Notes: a model not told the origin generated them from the sequence alone. A stretch of DNA of 64,000 nt from Maribellus sp. YY47 (GCF_023111095.1 NZ_JALGYW010000015.1:1-64000), one strand, 5' to 3'. Numbered from the stretch's first letter, positions 26,385-34,871 are shown. Numbers and translations: made by a program.

Positions 26385-26664
26385 TACTTTTTGATTTATA
26401 GTGTTTTAAAAGTTATATCAGATGGATAATTGAATACGTAATGGGGCAAAAGGAATAAATTTTATTCCATTTGCCCGATGTATTTTGCAGACATGTCTAA
26501 ATCTTTGTTGTCTTCATATTATTTGATTCCTTTTACTACGTTTTCGCCTTCTTCGTTACTCTCGCTAACGGTTATTTAAGCTGCTTTCCTAGCAAAAAGA
26601 TGGATCATTACGTTACCCTCCGCACACTGCACCGGTAACCATGGCTACTTTATTTGCAGCCTTC

Positions 26665-27198
26665 TCAAGACTGCTTTGCGAATTGTATTTCTGCGGCGAT
26701 TTTTACTTCTTCGCCTACCAGTACACCGCCTGTTTCCAGTGCTGCGTTCCAGTTTAAGCCCCAGTCTTTGCGGTTAAATTTTCCGCTTACCGAAAAACCG
26801 GCTTTTTCATTTCCCCATGGATCTTTGCTGGTACCACCGTATTCAACGTTTAACGTAACCTCTTTACTTATACCTTTAATGGTGAGCAGTCCTTTCAGTT
26901 CGTATTCATCATCGTCAGTTTTTGTGAACGACGTGCTTTTGAACGTCAGTTCTTTGTAGTTTTCTGCATCAAAGAAATCGGCTGATTTAAGATGTCCGTC
27001 TCGTTGTTGGTCGTTGGTGCTGATTGACGATACATCCACTGCAACGCTGAGCGCTGAGTTAAAAATATCATCTCCGTCAACCTCTACCGAGAAACTTTTG
27101 AATTCACCTTTCACATTCGAAATCATCAGGTGTTTTACCTTAAATGTTAGTTCACTGTGTGCTGGATCTAATGTCCAGGTTGTTGCTTTTGTTGTCAT
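26665..27198 (-). CDS. YceI-family protein without leader
   Basis: A 177-residue YceI-like barrel: TTWTLDPAHSELTFKVKHLMISNVKGEF, SADFFDAENYKELTFKST, GLLTIKGISKEVTLNVEY and FNRKDWGLNWNAALETGGVLVGEEVKI. It lacks a signal peptide, so unlike the copy at 23485 it should stay in the cytosol and may use its hydrophobic pocket for a soluble isoprenoid or fatty molecule. A TATTTTTG element at 27312-27305 is a possible own promoter; the FNR-box module lies further upstream. Confidence 0.87.
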   Translation of the reverse strand: MTTKATTWTLDPAHSELTFKVKHLMISNVKGEFKSFSVEVDGDDIFNSALSVAVDVSSISTNDQQRDGHLKSADFFDAENYKELTFKSTSFTKTDDDEYELKGLLTIKGISKEVTLNVEYGGTSKDPWGNEKAGFSVSGKFNRKDWGLNWNAALETGGVLVGEEVKIAAEIQFAKQS

Positions 27199-27304
27199 TT
27201 TCTTAAATTTTATATGTTGAACTTATTTCCAATTTTTGTGTATCGCTTATCTTTCTGACCTGTTTTGTCAGGATAAGGAAAAACGGATACCAAATTCTTA
27301 TAAG

Positions 27305-27312
27305 CAAAAATA
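27305..27312 (-). promoter_or_regulatory. Possible -7 element for the leaderless yceI gene
   Basis: CAAAAATA on the plus strand reads TATTTTTG on the minus strand, matching TAnnTTTG, about 107 bases upstream of the ATG at 27198. Confidence 0.35.
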
Positions 27313-27531
27313 GAACGTACGATTTTCCTAAAAAATAAACAAGTTTAACAAATAAATAGTTTGCCGGTCGAAATGCCGAATTGACTCTTTAAAAGAATGT
27401 TATCGGTTTTGAGAATTGTAAATAAGCCATGCGTTCCGTTTTTTTCTGGTGTAAGATTATTGAGCTAATCCGATTTGTTTCATGAAATCCTGACAATGTT
27501 TTCATAATGTTCATTTTTTAATTTGATGATT

Positions 27532-27600
27532 CAAAGGTAGGGGACAGGCAGGTCTTGCACACTTTTCCTGTGTTAAGAAATGAACTTGATGTAGGTTAAG
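27532..27600 (-). promoter_or_regulatory. Promoter with two tandem Crp/Fnr-type boxes (copy 2)
   Basis: Same layout as 24463-24531 without gaps: -7 element TACCTTTG (27539-27532), then CTTTTCCTGTGTTAAG (27562-27577, left half decayed) and CTTGATGTAGGTTAAG (27585-27600). By hand 57 of 69 positions match copy 1. It lies just downstream of the Crp/Fnr gene stop and points away from it, toward yceI (ATG at 27198) about 330 bases on. A 41-codon frame (27514-27389) directly follows the -7 element. Confidence 0.65.
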
Positions 27601-27651
27601 AAAGGGCGGGAAGACAGGACTATGGAGTAGGAAATCGGGAGAAGTAAGGGT

Positions 27652-28236
27652 TTAGGCTTTTTTTCGGATGCGGCTGAGACTCTCGGGCGTGATCCCGAGG
27701 TAGGAGGCAATGTACACCAACGGAACCCGTTGGAATACGTCAGGATGTTCTTTAAGCAAGCTGTTGTAACGGTCAACGGCCGATTCCCACATAGTGGAAT
27801 TCAGGCGTTCGAGGGCATTGATGTAGGCCTTTTGAAAAAGGATGCGAAAGTAGCGTTCGACTGCAGGAACTTCGCGGTACAGTTGCTCCAGCCGGTCGAA
27901 TGAGATGCGCAACAGTTCAGAGTCTTCCAGCGTTTCGATGTAATATTTCGACGGACGTTGTGAAAAAAAACTTTCCAGGTCGCTGATCCAGCTGTTGTTT
28001 AAACGGATTTGATAAATGTGCTCAATGCCTTTTGCATCAACATAATACGAGCGCAGACAACCCACCTTAACAAAATAAATGTATTTGCACACTTCATTTG
28101 GTTCCAGCAGGTCCTTTTTCTTTTTGGCCGAAACCGGTTCGAAAGCTGAAAGAATGAGTTCTTCATCTCCTTCGGAAATGTGTGTCCATTTTTTTAGGTA
28201 GTAGATGAGTTTATGCTCTTCGTTCATCGGTTTCAT
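27652..28236 (-). CDS. Crp/Fnr-family transcription regulator
   Basis: A 194-residue regulator. The cyclic-nucleotide-like barrel covers residues about 20-120 (LLEPNEVCKYIYFVKVGCLRSYYV, NNSWISDLESFFSQRPS), then a long helix and a short HTH at the C-terminus (VPLVYIASYLGITPESLSRIRKKA). The recognition helix carries E185-x-x-S188-R189, the same contacts that make FNR read TTGA half-sites. No N-terminal cysteine cluster, so it is not an oxygen-sensing FNR. Its own TTG-N20-TAAGTTTG promoter is just upstream. Probable regulator of the boxes at 24493-24531 and 27562-27600 (inference). Confidence 0.88.
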   Translation of the reverse strand: MKPMNEEHKLIYYLKKWTHISEGDEELILSAFEPVSAKKKKDLLEPNEVCKYIYFVKVGCLRSYYVDAKGIEHIYQIRLNNSWISDLESFFSQRPSKYYIETLEDSELLRISFDRLEQLYREVPAVERYFRILFQKAYINALERLNSTMWESAVDRYNSLLKEHPDVFQRVPLVYIASYLGITPESLSRIRKKA

Positions 28237-28256
28237 TTAAGCGTTTATGCTTTCAG

Positions 28257-28287
28257 CAAACTTAAGCTTATTTTCAAATTTAATCAA
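28257..28287 (-). promoter_or_regulatory. Promoter of the Crp/Fnr regulator gene
   Basis: On the minus strand TTG (28287-28285), 20 bases, then TAAGTTTG (28264-28257), a full TTG-N20-TAnnTTTG Bacteroidota promoter, 20 bases before the ATG at 28236. Confidence 0.6.
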
Positions 28288-28370
28288 CTCCCGGATTTGT
28301 GCCTCATGTAACCCGCATTTTAAAACGTGTTGAGCAGTCTTCTGTATTAAATGAGTTAAATTAAGAGGGA

Positions 28371-28617
28371 CTGATTTTTTGTAACTGTTTGGGCGATTTG
28401 GTGATGCCAGTCGGCCTCGGTCGGTGAGCCGAAAAATCAGTAAGGACGGCGTTAAGAATCGTCCTTGTTTGAGCGAGGCACGAGTGAGTTTGGACGATAT
28501 AGCCGTTCGAACGCAAATTTTTTGTGCGAAGCGGGCGCAGCCTTGAACTTTTTTGCTTCCTTTTTGGGTTCAAGCCAAAAAAGGGAGTGGGGTTTGGGGC
28601 AAAGCCCCTTGTTGTTT
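28371..28617. repeat. Non-coding block of hairpins, probably an interspersed Bacteroidota repeat
   Basis: The region between the Crp/Fnr and phosphoesterase genes (28237-28768) has no gene. It holds CTGATTTTT/AAAAATCAG (28371-28379 with 28432-28440), AAGGACG/CGTCCTT, CTTCCTTTTTGG with CCAAAAAAGGGAG, and GGGGC-AAA-GCCCC. The run GCGGGCGCAGCCTTGAAC, then TTGCTTCC, resembles intergenic repeats I associate with Bacteroidota genomes, but I cannot search to confirm. Confidence 0.5.
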
Positions 28618-28768
28618 TATAAAAACATCGTACGGATTATAGGCTCCCAAAACTCTTAGAGTAGTACAAATCAAGTTAAACGAGCATATAAGTTTAAAGC
28701 GATTTCCCGGATTCCTGATGTATGGAAAATGACATGCAGCGGTTGACCTTCATAAAAAAAACAAAAGT

Positions 28769-29761
28769 TTAAAGCGGCTTTATATCTATCGACGTATAAT
28801 TTCCTGCTGCGTTGTATGCCGATACAAGCTGTGGTATATTGTTTTTGACATCGACCGCAAGTTGATGGGTGTGACCGGCAAAAATCCCCAGCAGGTTTTC
28901 AGCATTAAAAACTTCGTCATAAAAAGCAAAAGTGGTTTTTGTATGGCCTTCCTTTCGCCAGATCTCTCTGCGTTCCACTTCGTAGTTTTTGTCCGATTTT
29001 TCTCCCCAGTCAGGATGGCCGCAACCATATCCCATTGAACGTCCGGGAATGTAAAGCGGAATATGCATAAACAATAGGAACGGTTTTTTGCTCTTGATTT
29101 GTTCTTGCAGAAAACGTAGTTGTTGGGGGAGAATTTCATAGGCTGAATCGTCGATGAAAACCAGTTGGATTCCGTTTAATTCGTAGCTGGCAAACAATGG
29201 ATCGTTATTCTGATAAAGCGGACGCAATCTTTTTTCTGTCCAGGTTTCTCGCAACTCGTTCGAACTGCCTTTCATTCCCTCGTAATGCCAGTCGTGGTTA
29301 CCGGCAATGTAACCATAAGGAATTCCTGTTTCCTGCAATTTTCCCAGCACCCATTCAATGGCGGCTTCAGAGGGAAAACTAAAAATATCGCCCGTCAATG
29401 CCAGGAAATCAGCCTTTTGTTCTTTGGCTCTTTGCAAGGTTCGTTCAAAACTTTGCAGGGTTGTTACCTGCTCACCGGTTTCGAAATGGATGTTGCTTTT
29501 GTAGGCATTTCCCATTCGTTTGCTAAACTCCTGGAAGGGGATTCCACGTTCGTCGTTTAACGAAAGGTGCGTGTCTGTAATATGAAAAATCCGTGAACTC
29601 TTTACCACCGAATTGCTGTGAATGACCGCTTTATTCTGAGTCAGGGAGAATATATGTTGACTCTTGTTCTTGCTTTTTGAGTTATTGGCGCTTTGGGCGG
29701 GCACTGCAGAAAAACCAAGCCCCGCAAGTGTACTTGCTTTTAAAAAATTACGTCGTTTCAT
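28769..29761 (-). CDS. Exported metallophosphoesterase (calcineurin-like)
   Basis: A 330-residue protein. The N-terminus KRRNFLKASTLAGLGFSAVPA is a twin-arginine-type export signal. All calcineurin-fold metal motifs are present in order: HITDTHL, LTGDIFSF, AGNHDW, FMHIPLY and FAGHTHQ. It should hydrolyse a phosphate ester or phosphodiester in the periplasm. The substrate is unknown. Stands alone between the repeat block and the pnt operon. Confidence 0.9.
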   Translation of the reverse strand: MKRRNFLKASTLAGLGFSAVPAQSANNSKSKNKSQHIFSLTQNKAVIHSNSVVKSSRIFHITDTHLSLNDERGIPFQEFSKRMGNAYKSNIHFETGEQVTTLQSFERTLQRAKEQKADFLALTGDIFSFPSEAAIEWVLGKLQETGIPYGYIAGNHDWHYEGMKGSSNELRETWTEKRLRPLYQNNDPLFASYELNGIQLVFIDDSAYEILPQQLRFLQEQIKSKKPFLLFMHIPLYIPGRSMGYGCGHPDWGEKSDKNYEVERREIWRKEGHTKTTFAFYDEVFNAENLLGIFAGHTHQLAVDVKNNIPQLVSAYNAAGNYTSIDIKPL

Positions 29762-29800
29762 TTCGTTACAGGTTTTAAGTTGGTCGTTTAGTTAGAAAAG

Positions 29801-29830
29801 AAAAGGTCTCAATTAACTTGAAACCTTTTC
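29801..29830 (-). terminator. Intrinsic terminator of the pnt operon
   Basis: AAAAGGTcTCAA pairs with TTGAaACCTTTT around TTAAC (one mismatch), 28 bases past the pntB stop on the minus strand. Confidence 0.65.
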
Positions 29831-29857
29831 CGGTATATAAATTTCATGCTAAGCAAA

Positions 29858-31279
29858 TTACATGCTCTTGATCTCGCTTACGAGTTTGGTCATGGTACCT
29901 TTAGCATCGCCAAAAAGCATGCGGGTTTTGTCGTTAAAGAACAGGAAGTTCTCGATACCGGCATAACCTTTACCCATACCACGTTTCATGATAATGATGT
30001 TTTTGGCCAAGTGCGCATCGATAATCGGCATACCGTAAATCGGGCTGCCCGGGTCGTCATAAGCCGCAGGGTTCACCACGTCGTTGGCGCCCACCACAAT
30101 GGCCACGTCAACGTTGGGCATATCCGGATTAATGTCGTCCATTTCCACCAGTTGTTCGTATGGAACATCGGCTTCGGCCAGCAATACGTTCATATGACCG
30201 GGCATACGGCCAGCTACCGGGTGAATGGCGTATTTTACTTCAACGCCCTTACTCCCAAGCAGCGAATCCAGCTCGTGTGCAATGTGCTGTGCCTGGGCTA
30301 CGGCCAAACCGTATCCCGGAATGATTACCACTTTTTGCGAGTAGCTTAGCAAAACAGCGGCATCGCTTAAGGTAATTTCCTTGATACTGCCCTGTACATC
30401 GGCATGGCTGGCTCCACCACCGCCAAACGATCCGATAATTACATTGATCAGTGAACGGTTCATCGCTTTACACATTTGAAGCGTTAAAATGGTTCCGGCA
30501 GCGCCTACCAAAATACCGCCCAAAATCATGGCTTCGTTCTGGTAAATAAAACCGGCCATGGCAGCTGCAATACCTGTCAGTGAGTTCAGCAGCGAAATAA
30601 CTACCGGCATATCGGCTCCGCCAATTGGCATTACAAAACTTACACCGTAAACCAAACTCAAAACCAGCAATCCGTAAACCAGGTAAGTCCGGCTTTGTAC
30701 GTCGAAACCTCCGAACAATACCAGCAGGATGACGATAACAATCACCGCCATAAATATCAGGTTGACATAGGTCATTACTTTGGAGAAAATGTCTCCGACT
30801 TTGCCGTCGAGTTTTCCGTAGGCGATCATACTACCACTGAATGCGATACTACCTACAACCAGTCCGAGCAAACCAACCAGCACTGCCTGGCCCGGGTTTT
30901 TGATGTATTCAATCAGGGCAACGGCAGCAGAGGCGGCACCTCCGGTTGCGTTAAAGAATGACACCATTTGAGGCATGGCTGTCATTTTCACCTTGCGGGC
31001 CATTATCGCTCCCACCACTGTACCGGCAGAAATAATCAGCAAAATAGCGATCACATTCACCAACCCGATTCCTTCGCCTTCTCCATTTCTGTTGAGGATA
31101 AGTGTGGTGATCATCGGCAGGATCATGCCCGAAGCTGCCCAGAAGTTTCCTTTGCGCGCTGTTTCCGGGTGGCTCTGAAGCTTCAGCCCGATTACAAACA
31201 TGATGGCAGAAAGAAGATAACTGTATTCCAGAACAACTTGTCCCGGCATTAATGTATTGAGTAAAATCATAGCGTTCAT
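29858..31279 (-). CDS. pntB: NAD(P) transhydrogenase, beta subunit
   Basis: A 473-residue subunit: about nine hydrophobic helices to residue 270 (domain II), then the NADP(H)-binding domain III with IIPGYGLAVAQAQHIAHEL, HPVAGRMPGHMNVLLAEADVPY, VGANDVVNPAA, GMPIIDAHLAKNI and KRGMGKGYAGIENFLFF. With PntA it moves hydride from NADH to NADP coupled to proton flow. It starts 2 bp after the pntAB gene. Three separate genes match the split enzyme type found in many Bacteroidota and Alphaproteobacteria. Confidence 0.95.
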   Translation of the reverse strand: MNAMILLNTLMPGQVVLEYSYLLSAIMFVIGLKLQSHPETARKGNFWAASGMILPMITTLILNRNGEGEGIGLVNVIAILLIISAGTVVGAIMARKVKMTAMPQMVSFFNATGGAASAAVALIEYIKNPGQAVLVGLLGLVVGSIAFSGSMIAYGKLDGKVGDIFSKVMTYVNLIFMAVIVIVILLVLFGGFDVQSRTYLVYGLLVLSLVYGVSFVMPIGGADMPVVISLLNSLTGIAAAMAGFIYQNEAMILGGILVGAAGTILTLQMCKAMNRSLINVIIGSFGGGGASHADVQGSIKEITLSDAAVLLSYSQKVVIIPGYGLAVAQAQHIAHELDSLLGSKGVEVKYAIHPVAGRMPGHMNVLLAEADVPYEQLVEMDDINPDMPNVDVAIVVGANDVVNPAAYDDPGSPIYGMPIIDAHLAKNIIIMKRGMGKGYAGIENFLFFNDKTRMLFGDAKGTMTKLVSEIKSM

Positions 31280-31281
31280 CG

Positions 31282-31587
31282 TTATTTTTTCTTCTTTTTA
31301 AACATTTCGAGCATCCGGTCAGTCACAACAAAACCTCCGGCCACATTCAATGTAGCCATAAAAAGGGCCAGCGAGCCCAGTATCCACTCGAAGGTGGTTG
31401 TGGCGTGTCCTACCAGGATGATTCCCCCGATAATAATAACCCCGCTAATGGCATTGGCTCCCGACATCAGGGGCGTGTGCAATACCGACGGTACATTTGA
31501 AATAACCTCGAATCCCAGAAATACCGATAACACGATAATGAATATCGCATCTTTATTCGCGGTTAAAAAAGTTAATACGTTTTCCAT
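31282..31587 (-). CDS. pntAB: NAD(P) transhydrogenase, alpha-2 (membrane) subunit
   Basis: A 101-residue membrane subunit with three hydrophobic helices (IFIIVLSVFLGFEVISNVP, GVIIIGGIILVG, LALFMATLNVAGGFVVTDRML). It corresponds to the C-terminal membrane part of fused PntA and completes the proton channel with PntB. It lies between pntA (11 bp gap) and pntB (2 bp gap) in one operon. Confidence 0.93.
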   Translation of the reverse strand: MENVLTFLTANKDAIFIIVLSVFLGFEVISNVPSVLHTPLMSGANAISGVIIIGGIILVGHATTTFEWILGSLALFMATLNVAGGFVVTDRMLEMFKKKKK

Positions 31588-31598
31588 ATCTGGTTCTT

Positions 31599-32729
31599 TT
31601 ATTTTGTTTCGATAAGAGATTTAACGCGTTCGTTGTAAAATTCCTTTGCATGGGTAATGCAGGTTCCTTTTACAATGTCGTCTTCAAAATTCAGGTTGAG
31701 CGCACCTTCTTCTCCAATGATCAGTTTCATGAAGTTCAGCACGTTCTTCCCAAGCATACGGCTCGCATCAATCGGTTTTTTTGCAGGATAGTTCGACTGC
31801 CCGATAATGGTAACTCCGTTGTGAACCACAGTCTCGTTGTCTTTGGTAAGTTCGCAGTTTCCTCCGGTTGAAGCCGCCAGGTCGATGATTACCGAACCCG
31901 CTTTCATGTTATCCACAGCTTCTTTCGGAATCAGCAGCGGAGCTTTTCTTCCCGGGATCTGCGCGGTACAAATCACCACATTTGCTTTGGCAGCGTGGTC
32001 GTTAATTGCCTGCTGTTGTTTCTTTTTGAATTCCTCGGTTTGTTCAACCGCATATCCTCCGGCAGCTTTGTCTTCGGTGGCGCCTTCCAATTCCACAAAC
32101 TTACCGCCCAAACTCATTACTTCTTCTTTCACCGCTGAGCGCACGTCGAACACCTGAACCTGTGCTCCCAGTTTCCGCGAGGTGGCAATGGCCTGTAACC
32201 CTGCAACGCCTGCTCCCAGTATCAGCATGTTGGCCGGACGAATGGTTCCTGCGGCTGTCATAAACATGGGGAAGAAAGTGGGAAGGTGGGTTGCGGCTTC
32301 CAGCACTGCCTGGTATCCCGATACCGTTGCCATCGACGACAAAATGTCCATCGCCTGTGCACGTGTAGTACGCGGAATCATGTCGAGGCTAAAGGTGGTA
32401 ATTCCCTTGTCGAGGAAAGTTTTTACCAACTCAGTTTCCCACAACGGATTAAAAGCACTGATCCACACCTGCGAATCCTTGATCTTGTCGACATCGCCTT
32501 CAGCCGGTGGCTGAATTTGCAGCAAAACATCAGCTTTGCCAAAAACATCTGCTCTCGAAACTGCTTTTGCACCTACTGCTTCGTAGTCGGCATCGGTAGC
32601 AAAGGCTTGTTCACCTGCACCTTTTTCTACCAAAACTTCCACTTTCAGATCGGTAAAGCTCTTAACGGTTTCAGGCAGCAACGCTACACGCGTTTCGGTT
32701 CCGTACTCTTTTAATAAGCCAAGAATCAT
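31599..32729 (-). CDS. pntA: NAD(P) transhydrogenase, alpha-1 (NAD-binding) subunit
   Basis: A 376-residue soluble subunit like alanine dehydrogenase. GTETRVALLPETV starts the first lobe, ILGAGVAGLQAIATSRKLGAQVQVFD is the NAD-binding Rossmann motif, and the RQD-type mobile loop region IPGRKAPLLIPKEAV follows. It binds NAD(H) and passes hydride to domain III of PntB. First gene of the three-gene operon; no clear promoter motif was seen upstream to 32993. Confidence 0.94.
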   Translation of the reverse strand: MILGLLKEYGTETRVALLPETVKSFTDLKVEVLVEKGAGEQAFATDADYEAVGAKAVSRADVFGKADVLLQIQPPAEGDVDKIKDSQVWISAFNPLWETELVKTFLDKGITTFSLDMIPRTTRAQAMDILSSMATVSGYQAVLEAATHLPTFFPMFMTAAGTIRPANMLILGAGVAGLQAIATSRKLGAQVQVFDVRSAVKEEVMSLGGKFVELEGATEDKAAGGYAVEQTEEFKKKQQQAINDHAAKANVVICTAQIPGRKAPLLIPKEAVDNMKAGSVIIDLAASTGGNCELTKDNETVVHNGVTIIGQSNYPAKKPIDASRMLGKNVLNFMKLIIGEEGALNLNFEDDIVKGTCITHAKEFYNERVKSLIETK

Positions 32730-32993
32730 AAAATGAGATTTAGATTTTGTTTAAGCCGTAAAACTAACAAATTAAGTTTAGCGTGTGCGTTAACGGAAAA
32801 ATGAATTTATAAGGATTGGTGTGCTTTTTATCAACAAACTTACACTTTCTTAATATTTCTGAATCGTTTTACTCTTTTTCATGAAAGCGAAATCAGGTTC
32901 ATACAAGCTTAGAATGTTAACTGAAAACTGGACTTTAAAAGTGCCATTGGACGACTTTTATTAAATGATGGAAATCTGTTTGGAATTTCGGGT

Positions 32994-33689
32994 TTATTGC
33001 GACAGATATTTTAAAGAATCCATCAGGTTGTTGATTTCAGCAAAAGGCTTGCTGTTATGTTTCTGATAAATGTTGTTGTGGAACCGATCGATTTCTTCCA
33101 ATAGGGGAGGCATTTTTTTCCACCTATTGTTAATCGCGAGAAAAAACATTTCATTTTCTTCCAGAATTCTTTTGGAAGTTTGGTCAATTACCTCTTTCCC
33201 GCGTGTGGTAATGGTAAGTAGTTTTACTCTTTTATCCGTTGTGCTTTGCACCTCTTTAATAAGTTCTTTTTTGATCAGCCGGTGAATCGTGTCCATCCCG
33301 GTAGTGTATTCGAGCAAATGAATATTGATCAGGTCCGTCTTTTTTACTAATTCCGATTTTTCGACGGTTTGCAGCAGCAGGAACTCGACTCTTGTATTAA
33401 TGTCGTATTCCTGAAGCGCTTTTCGAACATAAAATTCGTGATAGCGGGCAATGCGTGCAACATATTCAAGAAAACGTGTTTCGGGACGTCGATTTTCAAA
33501 AATCTGATGGTCTTCAACCGTGGTTATATTTTTTTTAGTGAGCGAAAATGGTTCGCTGGTTTCAGAATCAATGCTGTGTTTCTCGATAATCCAGTGAGCA
33601 AAGTCCAGAATGTCAGTAGCTTGGCTTTTCTGTTCAAACTCTTCTGCAAGATCTATGATTTGGCGGAGTAAAGAATAATTTATGGGCAT
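32994..33689 (-). CDS. MarR-like winged-helix transcription regulator
   Basis: A 231-residue protein. Residues about 95-190 form a winged helix of MarR type (INTRVEFLLLQTVEKSELVKKTDLINIHL, then TGMDTIHRLIKKELIKEVQSTTDKRVKLLTITTRGKEVI). The long N-terminal helical part (1-90) is extra relative to plain MarR proteins of about 150. It lies divergently to the Rnk-like pair, with a perfect 10-bp inverted repeat between them that may be its operator. Confidence 0.75.
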   Translation of the reverse strand: MPINYSLLRQIIDLAEEFEQKSQATDILDFAHWIIEKHSIDSETSEPFSLTKKNITTVEDHQIFENRRPETRFLEYVARIARYHEFYVRKALQEYDINTRVEFLLLQTVEKSELVKKTDLINIHLLEYTTGMDTIHRLIKKELIKEVQSTTDKRVKLLTITTRGKEVIDQTSKRILEENEMFFLAINNRWKKMPPLLEEIDRFHNNIYQKHNSKPFAEINNLMDSLKYLSQ

Positions 33690-33736
33690 TTAATTTTTTT
33701 ATGTGGAAAGTAATAAAATTAATGTATATATTTACA

Positions 33737-33766
33737 TCGCATCCGATATAAAAATGTCGGATGCGA
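33737..33766. promoter_or_regulatory. Perfect inverted repeat in the marR-rnk divergent region
   Basis: TCGCATCCGA (33737-33746) and TCGGATGCGA (33757-33766) are perfect inverses 10 bp apart, so the half-sites are two helical turns apart, 48 bp from the MarR ATG. No T tract follows, so an operator is more likely than a terminator. Which protein binds is not known. Confidence 0.5.
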
Positions 33767-33773
33767 TTTATAA

Positions 33774-33917
33774 ATGAGAAAAAGAGTAAATATTCAAAGT
33801 CAGGTTTCAGGCGATCGTTCACTGTCGGTGCACGGTTACAGAATCTTCCTTTCTGCTGCTGCCGGAAACCTGAAAAACAAGGATATTTACATTTCCGGCA
33901 GCCGTACTTCACGCTAG
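33774..33917 (+). CDS. Possible small protein, 47 residues
   Basis: ATG at 33774 opens a 47-codon frame (MRKRVNIQSQVSGDRSLSVH ... ISGSRTSR) ending at TAG 33915-33917, eight bases after the operator-like palindrome and before rnk-1. Composition looks protein-like and basic, but there is no known family and chance is possible. Confidence 0.25.
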   Translation: MRKRVNIQSQVSGDRSLSVHGYRIFLSAAAGNLKNKDIYISGSRTSR

Positions 33918-33966
33918 CCAATTTTCCCGTATTATTTTTTTAGTTACATGTTAAATTTTTCAGAAG

Positions 33967-34380
33967 ATGGAAGATATTATAAAAGTTACAAAAATGGATT
34001 ATGTGAGATTAAACGGAATCATCAGTTCAATAAAACAGTTTAATAAAGAAGGTTCAGCAGAAATCAGCTTTCTTGAAACCGAGCTAACCCGGGCAAAGAA
34101 GATTGATCCGAAGCGGATAGGGGCCGATTTTGTTACCATGAACTCGGTTGTTGAGGTGATCGATTTGGATACCGAAAAGTCGATGACCATTCGCCTGGTA
34201 TATCCCAAAGATGCCAATTTTAAGCAGGGAAACATCTCGATTCTTTCGCCATTGGGGAGTGCGTTGATCGGTTATCAATCGGGAAGTATTATTTCTTTTA
34301 AGGTGCCCGGCGGAATCAAAAAGATGAAAATAAGTAAGTTGATTTATCAGCCTGAAGCCAATGGTGATTTTTCAGCATAA
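33967..34380 (+). CDS. rnk: Rnk-like GreA/GreB-fold protein, copy 1
   Basis: A 137-residue protein: N-terminal helical pair (1-60) and C-terminal FKBP-like Gre domain (NSVVEVIDLDTEKSMTIRLVYPKDANFKQGNISILSPLGSALIG). The layout fits Rnk/nucleoside-diphosphate-kinase-regulator proteins, which interact with RNA polymerase without cleaving RNA. A second copy follows 68 bp downstream. True function in Bacteroidota is not established. Confidence 0.7.
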   Translation: MEDIIKVTKMDYVRLNGIISSIKQFNKEGSAEISFLETELTRAKKIDPKRIGADFVTMNSVVEVIDLDTEKSMTIRLVYPKDANFKQGNISILSPLGSALIGYQSGSIISFKVPGGIKKMKISKLIYQPEANGDFSA

Positions 34381-34448
34381 ACAATTGATAAATAATTATA
34401 TGAGTTGGATAAGCGGTATGCCCTGAGCGTATTAAAAACAAACAAACC

Positions 34449-34871
34449 ATGAAATCAATAAAACAAGAAAACGAGATCATCTCAGTTTTGGATTTTGAGA
34501 GGATCATGCAGTGCCTGGAAACGGCCGGAAAAGAGGCCGGTGAAATTGACAACCTGAAGAAATTAAAGGAAAAGATTCAGAAGGCACAAAAGGTACAGGC
34601 GCCACAAATGCCTCCCGATGTAATTACGATAGGATCGGTTGTTGAGATAAAAACCGATGACGACAATTTTACTTTTAAACTGGAACTGGTTTATCCGGAG
34701 TTTGAAAACGTAAGAGAAAACAAAATCTCTGTTTTTTCGAACCTGGGAACGGCCATTTTTCTTCGCAAATGCAGCGATGTTATTACTTATTCCGCCTGGG
34801 GAAGAGAACATCGTATCAAAGTATTAAGCATTCATTACCAGCCCGAAGCGGTAGGCGATTTTAATACATAA
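34449..34871 (+). CDS. Rnk-like GreA/GreB-fold protein, copy 2
   Basis: A 140-residue paralogue of the gene before it. Shared features: SVVEIKTDDDNFTFKLELVYPEFENVRENKISVFSNLGTAIFLR and the matching tail YQPEAxGDF (YQPEANGDFSA in copy 1, YQPEAVGDFNT here). N-terminal halves differ more, suggesting different partners. The two genes face away from the MarR gene and are probably co-regulated with it. Confidence 0.7.
   Translation: MKSIKQENEIISVLDFERIMQCLETAGKEAGEIDNLKKLKEKIQKAQKVQAPQMPPDVITIGSVVEIKTDDDNFTFKLELVYPEFENVRENKISVFSNLGTAIFLRKCSDVITYSAWGREHRIKVLSIHYQPEAVGDFNT

Noticed and set aside
26613-26663. Short minus-strand peptide KAANKVAMVTGAVCGG resembling an SDR start
   Set aside because: Only 16 residues before a stop, beginning next to the yceI stop; the likeness to a dehydrogenase start is probably chance.
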